From NCBI RefSeq assembly GCF_026745355.1, contig NC_079209.1, positions 28,600,865-28,664,864 on the forward strand: a stretch of DNA of 64,000 bases. The letters run 5' to 3'. The translations under genes were made by a program, and so were the position numbers. Positions 21,642-33,620 of this stretch are shown here, piece after piece. A model generated the notes under the pieces. It was not told the origin of the DNA. It ran no database searches and worked only from the letters and a program-made list of their open reading frames with translations. How positions within the stretch are numbered: the first letter of the stretch is position 1; each line of letters begins with the position of its first letter. The stretch comes from Beta vulgaris subsp. vulgaris. Lineage: Eukaryota > Streptophyta > Magnoliopsida > Caryophyllales > Amaranthaceae.

Positions 21642-22672
21642 GGCGGTCACGAAAGTTATGTGTATGTGGTCTTTTTCTGCCATCGGAATTTGACAATATC
21701 CGGTTTTGGCGTACATAAAACTCAGCCGTTCGTGGCCTGCGGTTGAGTATACCAACCTATCAATCTTCGGGAGTAGGTGATTATCTTTGGGGAAAGCCTT
21801 ATTCAAATCAATGAAGTCTACGCATTCGCCATGTTCAATTTGTTTTCTATACTAGGACGACATTAGCTAACCACTATGTGTATCGGCATTCCTCTCTGGT
21901 TCCCGTCTCTAGTAACTTCTTGACTTCCGAGGCAGCCACCGCGTTCCTCTCAGGGCCCTGATGCCTGAATATTTGTTTAATGGGTCGGAACCCCCTCTTT
22001 AATGTTGAGCTCGTGGCATGTCTGAGGCCGAGTATGCAACGTCCTTGCGTAGAATCTCAATTAATTTCTCTCTAAGTTCGGGGCTGATGCTTATCCCCAC
22101 TCTCACTCTTCGCCCGAGCTGCTCATTTATCCAAACTTCCTCATCATCCGCGACTGTTCGAGGTCGATTGTACACCTTTGGGTTCTCATAGATATAGATC
22201 CCGAACTGGTTTGGATTATCCTCTAAGCCTCCTTCTGCCTATTCTAAGGTCGTTCCCCCGGTTCTCCCGACTCCTTGAAGCTATTCATTTAGCATTCCCT
22301 TGCTCTTTGTTGATCACCATATCCCTTCCCGACTTCCCTATTACCGGTTTCATATTGCATGGGTAGTTGGTATACAGATATTGCGGCCTTCACCTTGTTA
22401 AGTGTAGGCCAACCCATGATGATATAATATGGCAGAGGGACATCTACCACCAGGAAGTCATCTCGTAGGCTTCTATCTTTCCCTTTTTTGCCTAGTGTGA
22501 CTGCTAGCTTAACTATCCTTACTAGGTGCACATCTTTTCGCGCGAAGCCTATCAGTGGCTTACTAGTCGGGGTCATGTCTTCCTTTCATACTTAAGCTTC
22601 TGAAGACAGTCGAGAGTGATAATATCGGCTCATGATCCACTGTCCAAGAGTACCCTCTTCACCCTTACGTTA
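21642..22672 (-). pseudogene. Element B protease and N-terminal reverse transcriptase, unit 1
   Basis: Protease: the active site reads LLDSGS followed by a TGA at 22630-22632 and then ADI; the downstream part is open at 22289-22576 (FLVVDVPLPYYIIMGWPTLN). The reverse transcriptase N-terminal half at about 21642-22200 is heavily decayed, with recognisable pieces around the TWRM and LVDS-type motifs. No gag is identifiable to the right. Confidence 0.7.
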
Positions 22673-23058
22673 GTGACTTTTATTTTGATCACGAGTGGAT
22701 CATCATGGGGCGTACAGACAGGCCGTCTAGGCTAGCCAAAGGTTATCATCGGGCAAGTAAGGGGTTCGTCTCCACCTGTAATGCTTGATGTCTGAGAGAG
22801 TGGAGGTGTGATTTGCATGCGCGTCCGATTAGGCCAACCGAGGCCATACCCCAAGCTATGACTCCTTTGTTTAAACCCGCAAATGATCATCTCTACTTTG
22901 TCTACTAGGACTTAGGAGGGACTTGTGTATTTTTGGTATATTGTGCTTTTTATGAGCCCTTCATTTATCATTATTCATTTATACCTTGTTATTAAAATTA
23001 TAAAGAATCATGTTTGGGTTAGTGCAAAACATAAAAATAAGCAATTATCCAACACAAT

Positions 23059-23262
23059 ATTTTTTTTGATTAGGAAATTAAGTCAGCCCAAGGGCTAACC
23101 CCTACAAGCCTACTAGCCTGTAGGAAACACCAACACATTGGCTGGTAAGGCATGCATATCATGCTAAGGAAATACCCGAGCATAATGTTGGGGGTAAGGA
23201 TCGAACTCCTAACCTCAGGGGCCAAGGGGGAGCGCTCTACCCACTTGAGCTAACTCCTATCC
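23059..23262 (-). mobile_element. tRNA-derived SINE, copy 1
   Basis: The minus strand starts GGATAGGAGTTAGCTCAAGT and has a pol III A box (TAGCTCAAGTGG, 23241-23252) and B box (GAGTTCGATCC, about 23198-23208). It ends in an A-rich tail (AATCAAAAAAAATAT). It is flanked by a perfect 14-bp target duplication TTATCCAACACAAT at 23045-23058 and 23263-23276. Confidence 0.92.
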
Positions 23263-23276
23263 TTATCCAACACAAT

Positions 23277-24265
23277 GTTTGACGTCCATTTTCATTACTT
23301 GATTTTTCAATATTAAGTACTCCTTTGTTTATGTTATTCTAAAAAATTATTAAGCTAAACTATAATTATCCAGTATTAGTAGTTTAAATACTTTCTCAAA
23401 TCAATATTGATAACAATTTATCGATACATGTGTCGCATGCATATATAGCTAGTTGACATTTATTCCAACTATAAACAGTTATCACTTCTCTATAAAAAAA
23501 TTGTCATTACTTAATTCAAGTCATACTAAAATTACTTAAACGAGTAAAAGGAACTTCGAGTAAATAGTGTAATAACTGGGTTAAATAAAATTTCAAAAAT
23601 TTAACCCGTTTGGTTAAGATTTGGGTCAAAGTAATTCTCCCACCCAAATCTAACCATACGAAAACAATTGTCTTCAATCACTAAATCGCCATTCGCCACT
23701 TTCTAACTTTCCGACAACCCACTAAAAATTATCTTCAATCACCTCAGCAAGAAGAAACTTGAATCAGACCTAAGAAATGGATCGGCGTTTTGTTGATGGC
23801 GCTAAGTTGTAAGTAATTGAAATCATGTGATAATCATGCATGTGCTATGCATTTTCAGTAATTTTTTGATTTATTTATTCCATTAGAGAGGATGCAACCG
23901 TTAAAGAATTTCTTCATTTCAATGTCAGTTTCTTGAGTAATTATCCCATGTGATGTAATTACTTCTTTGTTGTTACTTTTTAAGATTTCTTAATTTTTTT
24001 CATTTGTGAGTAATTGCAATCATGTCATAATCATCATGCCCTACGCATTTTCACGTGTATTTCTTGATTTCTTGATTTTTGATTTCAATGTATTTGTCAA
24101 CCGTAACTAGTAATCATTCATTTCTTGCCATATGTTTTACCTAATTCAAGAATCGAAAACAATTTTATGATTTGTATTACCATTTTTTAAATGCAAAACT
24201 ATATCATGGTCAGATTATATACTTTAGAAACATTTATTTTACTTCTTGAATTGGGCCCCATACAG
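23277..24265. other. AT-rich DNA upstream of E2-like fragment
   Basis: A possible first exon begins ATGGATCGGCGTTTTG at 23777 and ends at a consensus donor GTAAGTAA (23809), but the phase to later exons could not be reconciled. Nothing else is recognised. The same sequence recurs in unit 2 at about 30352-31352. Confidence 0.4.
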
Positions 24266-24565
24266 ACTACATATGGTGGTGGATTTTGATGCACCTGAAA
24301 ATTGTAACTTCGTACAGTATTCTAAAACTATTGAAATTTATATCATATCTTCACTTGTTTCTATATTGGTTCAACATGCAACACATCTAAAATTGTTAAT
24401 CATACTTTCCTCCTGTTTGCGCCTCCCTTTATTTTGTCACAAATATGCAGCACTCTACCACGGCTTTCGCTTCAAAGTAGCAGTGGAGCTAGCGGAAGGG
24501 TACCCAAAGAAGGCACCAATCGTGCACTTTGTCACGAAGATTTTGCACCCAAACATCGATTATGA
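24266..24565 (+). pseudogene. Ubiquitin-conjugating (E2) enzyme-like gene fragment, unit 1
   Basis: Two exon-like pieces. The first (24266-24303) follows CATACAG and ends AATT before GTAAC. The second (24451-24565) follows AAATATGCAG and ends before GTAAGC; the phase fits (1 then 2). Together they encode the E2 core beta-strand region up to HPNID: LYHGFRFKVAVEL, then EGYPKKAPIVHFVTKI, then LHPNID. YP..P.V.F.TKI.HPNI is the E2 signature. The exon that should carry the catalytic Cys is not readable: at 24777-24850 only SWILSII-like remnants and stops appear. In unit 1 the first donor is GTAACT, weakened relative to unit 2. Probably a dead host-gene fragment. Confidence 0.6.
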
Positions 24566-24997
24566 GTAAGCTTATGTAACCTTTTCAGTTTCACCCAAAC
24601 ATAATATGCATATTAAAAACATGCATACGAATGAGAAGTGAAAATATTGAGCTAACTGTCATATAAGAAATACAATAACTACGGGGACATGGAAAAATGC
24701 AAGTTAAATTCATGCAAATATCCATACTTGTACAATTGTACACTTCTTAGCTTTTGATCTCCATTTTTTTGTGGTAGCCCCAACTGAAGAATTAAAGCTG
24801 GATCCTATCAATATCTGGATCAGGTGCCTGCAAACATCCATGATGTTAGAAATTAGGTCCACAGGGAGGATTTCTAGCAATCAATGCGACTTACAATCTG
24901 AGAACATGATTAGGGTCTGTAATTTTTTTGTGGGAAAAGGAGTCCTTGAATACTCATGAGCTCTGCCTGGAGGAAAATTGTTAGCAAAGCATTGTTT

Positions 24998-25177
24998 TTG
25001 GAAGCCCTGCAAGTCCACTAGGGACAGTCGGAGAGCTGGGGAAAAAGATTTGAGGGACGGATTTCATAGAAGCAACTTTTGAGAAAGTCAAAGCCATAGC
25101 AGACCGCAGCATACATGAGGTTTTGGGGATTGAGAGTATGAGGTGGGGCCTTGAAGATGAGAGAGCTTCTATTTGAA
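24998..25177 (+). other. Coding-like block downstream of the E2 fragment, unit 1
   Basis: The frame reads GSPASPLGTVGEL, one stop, then DFIEATFEKVKAIADRS and ending DERASI-stop. It is preserved in unit 2 with few changes. The composition looks protein-like but the family is not recognised; the reverse strand is also open in unit 2. A relation to the E2-like piece is possible but unproven. Confidence 0.3.
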
Positions 25178-26384
25178 GATTGTGATCATTTTTAGCAATG
25201 GTTAAAACTACCTTTTGCTTCTCATTGGGACCCTACGTAAATTAATACTTGAAATAAAGCATGTGTGTACTTATTCTGGTCTTGGGAGTACTGTATGTAT
25301 AGAGTATTTTATGACATTAATAATTCTTCTCTTCTCCTGCAAACCAAAAAAAGGAAATTTGCCTCGTTAGTGGTTTTTCTTTATTATTTATCTAGAACTT
25401 AAAATTCGTAGATAGAAAACATAGCAGAATTTATGTTTATAGTTTTCTTCTTGATATTGTGATCTTCAAATACTGGATGAATATATACTCATAATCAATT
25501 CCAGCTAGAATTCATCAATGACAACGCCATATAGGTTTTCGCAATGTAGGAATGAATAGCAGCATGCAAGTTCACTACTCACAACCTCATCAAAAGCTTA
25601 AAAAGAATGAGGCGATCCTAGTAATGGGCAGGAAATTGCCACGAGAAAGCACTATTGATTTTTGATTTTCTTTCCAACTTTACAGGCCCTTTACAAGTAA
25701 TATTGCGATTCTCTTCTTTTGTATTCTAACTCCTTCAGCAACATACTTTTTTCTTGACTCGAATTCAGCTCCAAACTCCTTCATGGTTACTCTCAAGCAC
25801 CAAATCTATTCCTAAACATGTTAGATGTTACAGTTTGCAAACACCCGAATTCTAAAGCATCTCTAAAGGCCAAAGCTCGTACCTTATAGCTAGTTGGCCC
25901 ATTTGTGTCATGTGGGACAGTAAGGAGTTAGGGACCAAAGATCAAATCCAACACACAATGAGGAAGATGAGATATGTTGGAAACTTTGAATAAGTTAGGG
26001 AAAATACTCGTAAGTAGACAAGTCAGATACATCTCCAAAAAAGGGTTATTTAAAATATTGTGGGCTGCTTAATTATATTATATAGTACTCTCAAGACTCG
26101 CAAATTGCACCAAATAGCAGAATCAAATATTATATAAGTTGTTGTAGCATGGAAAATCAACGGCTATAAAACGAGACACGTGCCCTCACACAACCCTATC
26201 CGTGACACTTTGCTGCTACACGAAAGTACATGGACTAGAAGCATGTATGGACTAAAGTACACCTTTTTATAAAGGAAGTTACACTAGCCCTTCTTCTAGC
26301 CCAAAATGTACTTAGGCCCAGTAAAAGCCAAAGGGCATATTTTAAAATGGGTGATGTGTATCTCCAATTAATGATCGCCACGTG
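25178..26384. other. Right end of unit 1, no gene seen
   Basis: AT-rich sequence repeated in unit 2 at about 32415-33620. It may include the outer part of element C's LTR, because in unit 2 it is continuous with that LTR. Confidence 0.4.
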
Positions 26385-27227
26385 TCGAGCGATGCTAAAT
26401 ATTATGAAGTCTGCTAGGGCATGGGCCTTGATTGCTCGCCGAGGTTCATATTCTAACCCAAAATCTACTAACTGATCCGCCCATTATATCATCCTGACCG
26501 AGTGGTTTCTCCCCTCAATCTACTCGCCATGACCAACGCGTATACCATCTTCTCCACTTGGCTATACCTCTTCTCTACTTCCCTAAATGTATGGTTGATA
26601 AGGTAGACTGCTTGTTGTGCCTCTTCTTTTTTTACTACGAGTGCTGCACTTAGGGCGTACTTAGATACAGAAACGTAGACGTACAATGTCTCTCCCGGCA
26701 AAGGGGAGATTAGTTTGGCAAAGCAGCCAAGTGTAGCTTCAGTCGTTAGAAAGCTTGTTCTGCTTCCTCATCCCACTTGAATTCTTTCCTTTTGAGGGAT
26801 TTGAAGAACATTGGACTCTTATCTGCTGAACGAGAGAGGAAACGGTCGAGGCCTCTAAGCACCTCGTCAACCGTTGAACTTCTTTGACAGTTCTGGGAGA
26901 TGACATATCGAGCACAGCTTTGACTTTATCGGGATTGGCCTCGATTCCCCTTTCATCCACCAGGAACCGAAGACACTTCCCTCCTTTTACCTCGTAGACA
27001 CACTTCTTCGGATTGAGCTTCATGCCATGTTTTCTTAGTGTGCTCAACGTTTCGACTAAATCAACGATATGATCCGCTTCCTTGTTGCTTTTCACAATCA
27101 TATTGTCTACGTACACCTCAATGTTTCTCTCGAGTTGCTCCTCAAAGATTTTGTTAATAGTTCCCTAGTATGTTGCGCCAGCATTCTTCAGCATGAAGGG
27201 CATCATTTTGTAGTAGTATACTCCTTG
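26385..27227 (-). pseudogene. Element B RNase H and reverse transcriptase C-terminus, unit 2
   Basis: Copy of 19324-20167. RNase H pieces (ETLYVYVSVSKYALSAALVV) are open at 26489-26701. The reverse transcriptase piece at 26739-27116 again has YVDN in place of YVDD, so that change preceded the duplication. A 1-bp loss near 26851 alters its frame relative to unit 1. Confidence 0.85.
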
Positions 27228-28713
27228 CACTAGTAGAATACTTGTTTATTCTTGCGGTGGTATTGCTGCGGTTTTACCCATACGCAGCAATATATCACGT
27301 AAAAAGAAAAGGCAAAATATAAAATAAAGATATTTCTACAGTTTCGGCCCAAACTGCAGCAATATGGTATTAATAGAAAATAAGTTGACTATTTGACCAG
27401 ACATATTGTTGCGATAGTTGACAAAAACCGCAGTAATATATTAAAATAATATTTTTAAAAATATATTTTATTGAATTGTTGCGGTTTTTGTCAGAAACCG
27501 CAGCAATATCATTAAAAAATATAAAAAAAAACAGGTATACAACATGCGTATTATAGTTAGGGTTTCATTCTCACTTTTATTCTCTCAGCACTCAGCAGCC
27601 ATTTCCTCTCAACCTCTCCTCTCTCCTCTCTCCTCTCAAACTCTCACTCTGCTCTCATCATCTCACCGGCCACTCCTCTCACTCCGGTCTCATCATCTCA
27701 CCGGTGTTCATTTGTCGGTCGTTCTTCACGTCGGTCGTTCTTCATCGTCGGCCCACCGGCCTCAACCGCAAGTCGCAACTCCTATCTTTCTCTACTTTCA
27801 CCATCTCACTGGTCTTCATCGTCATCCATTCTTCATCATCGGTCGTTCATCGTCTAATCTTCATCGTCGGTCGTTCATCGTCGTCCAGTCTTCATCGTCG
27901 TTTTTGCTCGAAGACGAAGACTCCTTTCTTTTTCTTTTTTTTATCTTTTCTCGTTTTTTTTTCATTTTGTTTGTTTAGATTTTTTTTCCGCAGTCTCGAA
28001 GATCTTGTCTCGTTCTTTTTTCATCATACTCGAAGATTTGTTTTTCTTCGTCTTTTTTTTTCGTTTTAAATTGTTTCAACTTTGTTTATTTCTTCGTTAT
28101 TTTTTATTATTTCTGATCTATTTTTTTCTGATGTAATGTTAAGTTTGTCTATTTATTTTTTTGTTTATGTGTTAGAATTAATGTTATGCTTTTCTGATGT
28201 AAAGTTAAGTTTGACTTCATTTTTTTTCAATTTTTATGTTTTGTAGTTAGATTTTATTGAAAGTTTATGGATTTTTGTTATTTTTCTGAACTTGGTTTAT
28301 CTTTCGAATTTAATGACAAAATGCAAAAAAAAAAAAAAAAATAAAAAAAAAAAATTGACATGTACCTCTACCTATTGCTGCGGTTTTTGCTAGGAACTGC
28401 AGCAATATGCTGATTATTTATTATAAAATAGAGTATATTGTTGCGGTTTGCCCTAGAAACCGCAGCAATATACTAAATTTTGCTAATATAAAATAAACAT
28501 ATTGCTGCGGTTTCTGCTAGAAATCGCAACAATGTGTTAAAATATTGCTGCGGTTTCTGCTAGAAATCGCAACAATGTGTTAAAATATTGCTGCGGTTAA
28601 AAACGGCAACAATATATTAATTACCTATTATTTCCCCCTTAATAGTTGCGTGGCCAAAACCGCCGCAATAGGCCACTTAATGACTGAAACAATAAGCATT
28701 TATTCTACTAGTG
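27228..28713. mobile_element. Non-autonomous CACTA element, copy 2
   Basis: The same element as at 20168-21638, carried along by the tandem duplication. Here the 3-bp target duplication is perfect: TTG at 27225-27227 and 28714-28716. Terminal inverted repeats start CACTAGTAGAATA, and TATTGCTGCGG-type subterminal repeats flank a pyrimidine-rich core. Confidence 0.92.
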
Positions 28714-29750
28714 TTGGGCGGTCACGAAAGTTATGTGTATGTGGTCTTTTTCTGCCATCGGAATTTGACAATATCCGGTTTTGGCGTACATAAAACTCAG
28801 CCGTTCGTGGCCTGCGGTTGAGTATACCAACCTATCAATCTTCGGGAGTAGGTGATTATCTTTGGGGAAAGCTTTATTCAAATCAATGAAGTCTACGCAT
28901 TCGCCATGTTCAATTTGTTTTCTTTACTAGGACGACATTAGCTAACCACTATGTGTATCGGCATTCCTCTCTGGTTCCCGCCTCTATTAACTTCTTGACT
29001 TCCGAGGCAGCCACCGCGTTCCTCTCAGGGCCCTGATGCCTGAATATTTGTTTAATGGGTCGGAACCCCCTCTTTAATGTTGAGCTCGTGGCATGTCTGA
29101 GGCCGAGTATGCAACATCCTTGCGTAGAATCCCAATTAATTTCTCTCTAAGTTCGGGGCTGATGCTTATCCCCACTTTCACTCTTCGCCCGAGCTGCTCA
29201 TTTATCCAAACTTCCTCATCATCCGCGACTGTTCGAGGTCGATTGTACACCTTTGGGTTCTCATAGATATAGATCCCGAACTGGTTTGGATTATCCTCTA
29301 AGCCTCCTCTGCCTATTCTAAGGTCGTTCCCCCGGTTCTCCCGACTCCTTGAAGCTATTCATTTAGCATTCCCTTGCTATTTGTTGATCACCATATCCCT
29401 TCCCGACTTCCCCATTACCGGTTTCATATTGCATGGGTAGTTGGTATACAGATATTGCGGCCTTGACCTTGTTAAGTGTAGGCCAACCCATGATGATATA
29501 ATATGGCAGAGGGACATCTACCACCAGGAAGTCATCTCGTAGGCTTCTATCTTTCCCTTTTTTGCCCAGTGTGACTGCTAGCTTCACTATCCTTACTAGG
29601 TGCACATCTTTTCGCGCGAAGCCTATCAGTGGCTTACTAGTCGGGGTCATGTCTTCCTTTTCATACTTAAGCTTCTGAAGACAGTCGAGAGTGATAATAT
29701 CGGCTCATGATCCACTGTCCAAGAGTACCCTCTTCACCCTTAGGTTAGCG
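28714..29750 (-). pseudogene. Element B protease and N-terminal reverse transcriptase, unit 2
   Basis: Copy of 21639-22672. The protease tail is open at 29363-29650, and the active-site LLDSGS is followed by the same in-frame TGA as in unit 1. Confidence 0.75.
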
Positions 29751-30133
29751 ACTTTTATTTCGATCACGAGTGGATCATCATGGGGCGTACAGACAGGCCG
29801 TCTAGGCTAGCCAAAGGTTATCATCGGGCAAGTAAGGGGTTCATCTCCACCTGTAATGCTTGATATCTGAGAGAGTGGAGGTGTGATTTGCATGCGCGTC
29901 CGATTAGGCCAACCGAGGCCATACCCCAAGCTATGACTCCTTTGTTTAAACCCGCAAATGATCATCTCTACTTTGTCTACTAGGACTTAGGAGGGACTTG
30001 TGTATTTTTGGTATATTGTGCTTTTTATGAGCCCTTCATTTATCATTATTCATTTATACCTTGTTATTAAAATTATAAAGAATCATATTTGGGTTAGTGC
30101 AAAACATAAAAATAAGCAATTATCCAACACAAT

Positions 30134-30337
30134 ATTTTTTTTGATTAGGAAATTAAGTCAGCCCAAGGGTTAACCCCTACAAGGCTACTAGCCTGTAGGA
30201 AACACCAACACATTGGCTGGTAAGGCATGCATATCATGCTAAGGAAATACCCGAGCATAATGTTGGGGGTAAGGATCGAACTCCTGACCTCAGGGGCCAA
30301 GGGGGAGCGCTCTACCCACTTGAGCTAACTCCTATCC
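30134..30337 (-). mobile_element. tRNA-derived SINE, copy 2
   Basis: The same insertion as at 23059-23262, with the same TTATCCAACACAAT duplications at 30120-30133 and 30338-30351. It therefore predates the segmental duplication. Confidence 0.92.
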
Positions 30338-31352
30338 TTATCCAACACAATGTTTGACGTCCATTTTTCATTACTTGATTTTTCAATATTAAGTACTCCT
30401 TTGTTTATGTTATTCTAAAAAATTATTAAGCTAAACTATAATTATCCAGTATTAGTAGTTTAAATACTTTCTCAAATCAATATTGATAACAATTTATCGA
30501 TACATGTGTCGCATGCATATATAGCTAGTTGACATTTATTCCAACTATAAAACAGTTATCACTTCTCTATAAAAAAATTGTCATTACTTAATTCAAGTCA
30601 TACTAAAATTACTTAAATGAGTAAAACGGAACTTCGAGTAACTAGTGTAATAACTGGGTTAAATAAAATTTCAAAAATTTAACCCGTTTGGTTAAGATTT
30701 GGGTCAAAGTAATTCTCCCACCCAAATCTAACCATACGAAAACAATTGTCTTCAATCACTAAATCGCCATTCGCCACTTTCTAACTTTCCGACAACCCAC
30801 TAAAAATTATCTTCAATCACCTCAGCAAGAAGAAACTTGAATCATACCTAAGAAATGGATCGGCGTTTTGTTGATGGCGCTAAGTTGTAAGTAATTGAAA
30901 TCATGTGATAATCATGCATGTGCTATGCATTTTCAGTAATTTTTTGATTTATTTATTCCATTAGAGAGGATGCAACCGTTAAAGAATTTCTTCATTTCAA
31001 TGTCAGTTTCTTGAGTAATTATCCCATGTGATGTAATTACTTCTTTGTTGTTACTTTATAAGATTTCTTAATTTTTTTTCATTTGTGAGTAATTGCAATC
31101 ATGTCATAATCATCATGCCCTACGCATTTTCACGTGTATTTCTTGATTTCTTGATTTCTTGATTTTTGATTTCAATGTATTTGTCAACCGTAACTAGTAA
31201 TCATTCATTTCTTGCCATATGTTTTACCTAATTCAAAAATCGAAAACAATTTTATGATTTGTATTACCATTTTTGAAATGCAAAACTATATCATGGTCAG
31301 ATTATATACTTTAGAAACATTTATTTTACTTCTTGAATTGGGCCCCATACAG

Positions 31353-31652
31353 ACTACATATGGTGGTGGATTTTGATGCACCTGAAAATTGTAAGTTTGT
31401 AGAGTATTCTAAAACTATTGAAATTTATATCATATCTTCACTTGTTTCTATATTGGTTCAACATGCAACACATCTAAAATTGTTAATCATACTTTCCTCC
31501 TGTTTGCCCCTCCCTTTATTTTGTCACAAATATACAGCACTCTACCAGGGCTTTCGCTTCAAAGTAGCAGTGGAGCTAGAGGAAGGGTACCCAAAGAAGG
31601 CACCAATCGTGCACTTTGTCACGAAGATTTTGCACCCAAACATCGATTATGA
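31353..31652 (+). pseudogene. Ubiquitin-conjugating (E2) enzyme-like gene fragment, unit 2
   Basis: Copy of 24266-24565. Exon-like pieces are 31353-31390, followed by a consensus GTAAGT donor, and 31538-31652, bounded by a CAG acceptor and a GTAAGC donor. The E2 core reads through YPKKAPIVHFVTKI and HPNID. Unit 2 keeps the better first donor, so it looks closer to the ancestral gene, but no catalytic-Cys exon is readable downstream. Confidence 0.6.
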
Positions 31653-33620
31653 GTAAGCTTATGTAACCTTTTCAGTTTCACCCAAACATAATATGCATAT
31701 TAAAAACATGCATACGAATGAGAAGTGAAAATATTGAGCTGACTGTCATATAAGAAATACAATAACTAGGGGGACATGGAAAAATGCAAGTTAAATTCAT
31801 GCAAATATCCATACTTGTACAATTGTACACTTCTTAGCTTTTGATCTCCATTTTTTTGTGGTAGCCCCAACTGAAGAATTAAAGCTGGATCCTATCAATC
31901 ATCTGGATCAGGTGCCTGCAAACATCCATGATGTTAGAAGTTAGGTCCACAGGGAGGATTTCTAGCAAATCAATGCGATCTTACAATCTGAGAACATGGT
32001 TAGGGTCTGTAATTTTTTTGTGGGAAAAGGAGTCCTTGAATACTCATGAGCTCTGCCTGGAGGAAAATTGTTAGCAAAGCATTGTTTTTGGAAGCCCTAC
32101 AAGCCCACTAGGGACAGTCGGAGAGCTGGGGAAAGAGATTTGAGGGACGGATTTCATAGAAGCGACTTTTGAGAAAGTCAAAGCCATAGCAGACCGCAGC
32201 ATGCATGAGGTTTTGGGGATTGAGAGTATGAGGTGGGGCCTTGAAGATGAGAGAGCTTCTATTTGAAGATGAGAGTTATTTACCAATTATATAGTAAATA
32301 ACTAACCTAGTTGTCCCCTACAACTTCTTAATATGGGAGTTTAAGCTGGAAAAGATCATCAATTCTACTATTTGAATAACAAAAAATATGGGGGAAAGGA
32401 AGAGGAGGTAAAGATTGTGATCATTTTTAGCAATGGTTAAAACTACCTTTTGCTTCTCATTGGGACCCTACGTAAATTAATACTTGAGATAAAGCATGTG
32501 TGTACTTATTCTGGTCTTGGGAGTACTGTATGTATAGAGTATTTTATGACATTAATAATTCTTCTCTTATCCTGCAAACCAAAAAAAGGGAAATTTGCTT
32601 CTTTAGTGGTTTTTCTTTATTATTTATCTAGAACTTAAACTTCGTAGATAGAAAACATAGCAGAATTTATGTTTATAGTTTTCTTCTTGATATTGTGATC
32701 TTCAAATACTGGATGAATATATACTCATAATCAATTTCAGCTAGAATTCATCAATGACAACGCCATATAGGTTTTCGCAATGTAGGATGAATAGTAGCAT
32801 AGCAAGTTCACTATCACAACCTCCATCAAAAGCTTAAAAGAATGAGAGCGATCCTAGTAATGGGCAGGAAATTGCCACGAGAAAGCACTATTGATTTTTG
32901 ATTTTCTTTCCAACTTTACAGGCCCTTTACAAGTAATATTGCGATTCTCATCTTTTGTATTCTAACTCCTTCAGCAACATACTTTTTTCTTGACTCGAAT
33001 TCAGCTCCAAACTCCTTCATGGTTACTCTCAAGCACCAAATCTATTCCTAAACATGTTAGATGTTACAGTTTGCAAACACCCGAATTCTAAAGCATCTCT
33101 AAAGGCCAAAGCTCGTACCTTATAGCTGGTTGGCCCATTTGTGTCATGTGGGACAGTAAGGAGTTATGGACCAAAGATCAAATCCAACGCACAATGAGGA
33201 AGATGAGATATGTTGGAAACTTAGAATAAGTTAGGGAAAATACTCGTAAGTAGACAAGTCAGATACATCTCCAAAAAAGGGTTATTTAAAATATTGTGGG
33301 CTGCTTAATATATTATATAGTACTCTCAAGACTCGCAAATTGCACCAAATAGCAGAATCAAATATTATATAAGTTGTTGTAGCATGGAAAATCAACGGCT
33401 ATAAAACGAGACACGTGGCCCCATCACAACCCTATCCGTGACACTTTGCTGCTACACGAAAGTACATGGACTAGAAGCATGTATGGACTAAAGTACACCT
33501 TTTTATAAAGGAAGTTACACTAGCCCTTCTTCTAGCCCAAAATGTACTTAGGCCCAGTAAAAGCCAAAGGGCATATTTTAAAATGGGTGATGTGTATCTC
33601 CAATTAATGATCGCCACGTG

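Larger units (their letters stand above)
17565..22870 (-). mobile_element. Element B: truncated Tat-type gypsy retrotransposon
   Basis: Read on the minus strand, protease, reverse transcriptase, RNase H, archaeal-type RNase H and integrase follow in order from about 22672 to 17565. No gag and no LTR pair were found. A CACTA element splits the reverse transcriptase at 20168-21638. The part right of 19324 lies inside a tandem duplication and recurs at 26385-29950. Many stops and lost catalytic residues show it is long dead. Confidence 0.85.
19324..26384. repeat. Tandem duplication, unit 1 (7061 bp)
   Basis: The segment starting TCGAGCGATGCTAAA at 19324 starts again at 26385 in the same orientation and the two units stay collinear to their ends. 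Both contain the same CACTA insertion, SINE and E2-like fragment. The unit 1/unit 2 junction (CGCCACGTG then TCGAGCG) lies at a short similarity: GCCACGAGTC at the left edge, GCCACGTGTC at the right edge. Unit 1 lacks 145 bp present in unit 2. Confidence 0.95.
26385..33620. repeat. Tandem duplication, unit 2 (7236 bp)
   Basis: This is the second head-to-tail copy of 19324-26384. It begins inside element B's RNase H and ends at GCCACGTG (33620), after which the sequence is single copy (TCATAATAATATTGC). By eye the units differ at a few per cent of positions or less, plus a 145-bp indel at about 32266-32410. Confidence 0.95.

Noticed and set aside
23190..23262. Possible tRNA gene on the minus strand
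   Set aside because: A and B boxes are present but the acceptor and anticodon arms do not pair into a cloverleaf, and the sequence is the head of a 204-bp SINE with tail and target duplication.
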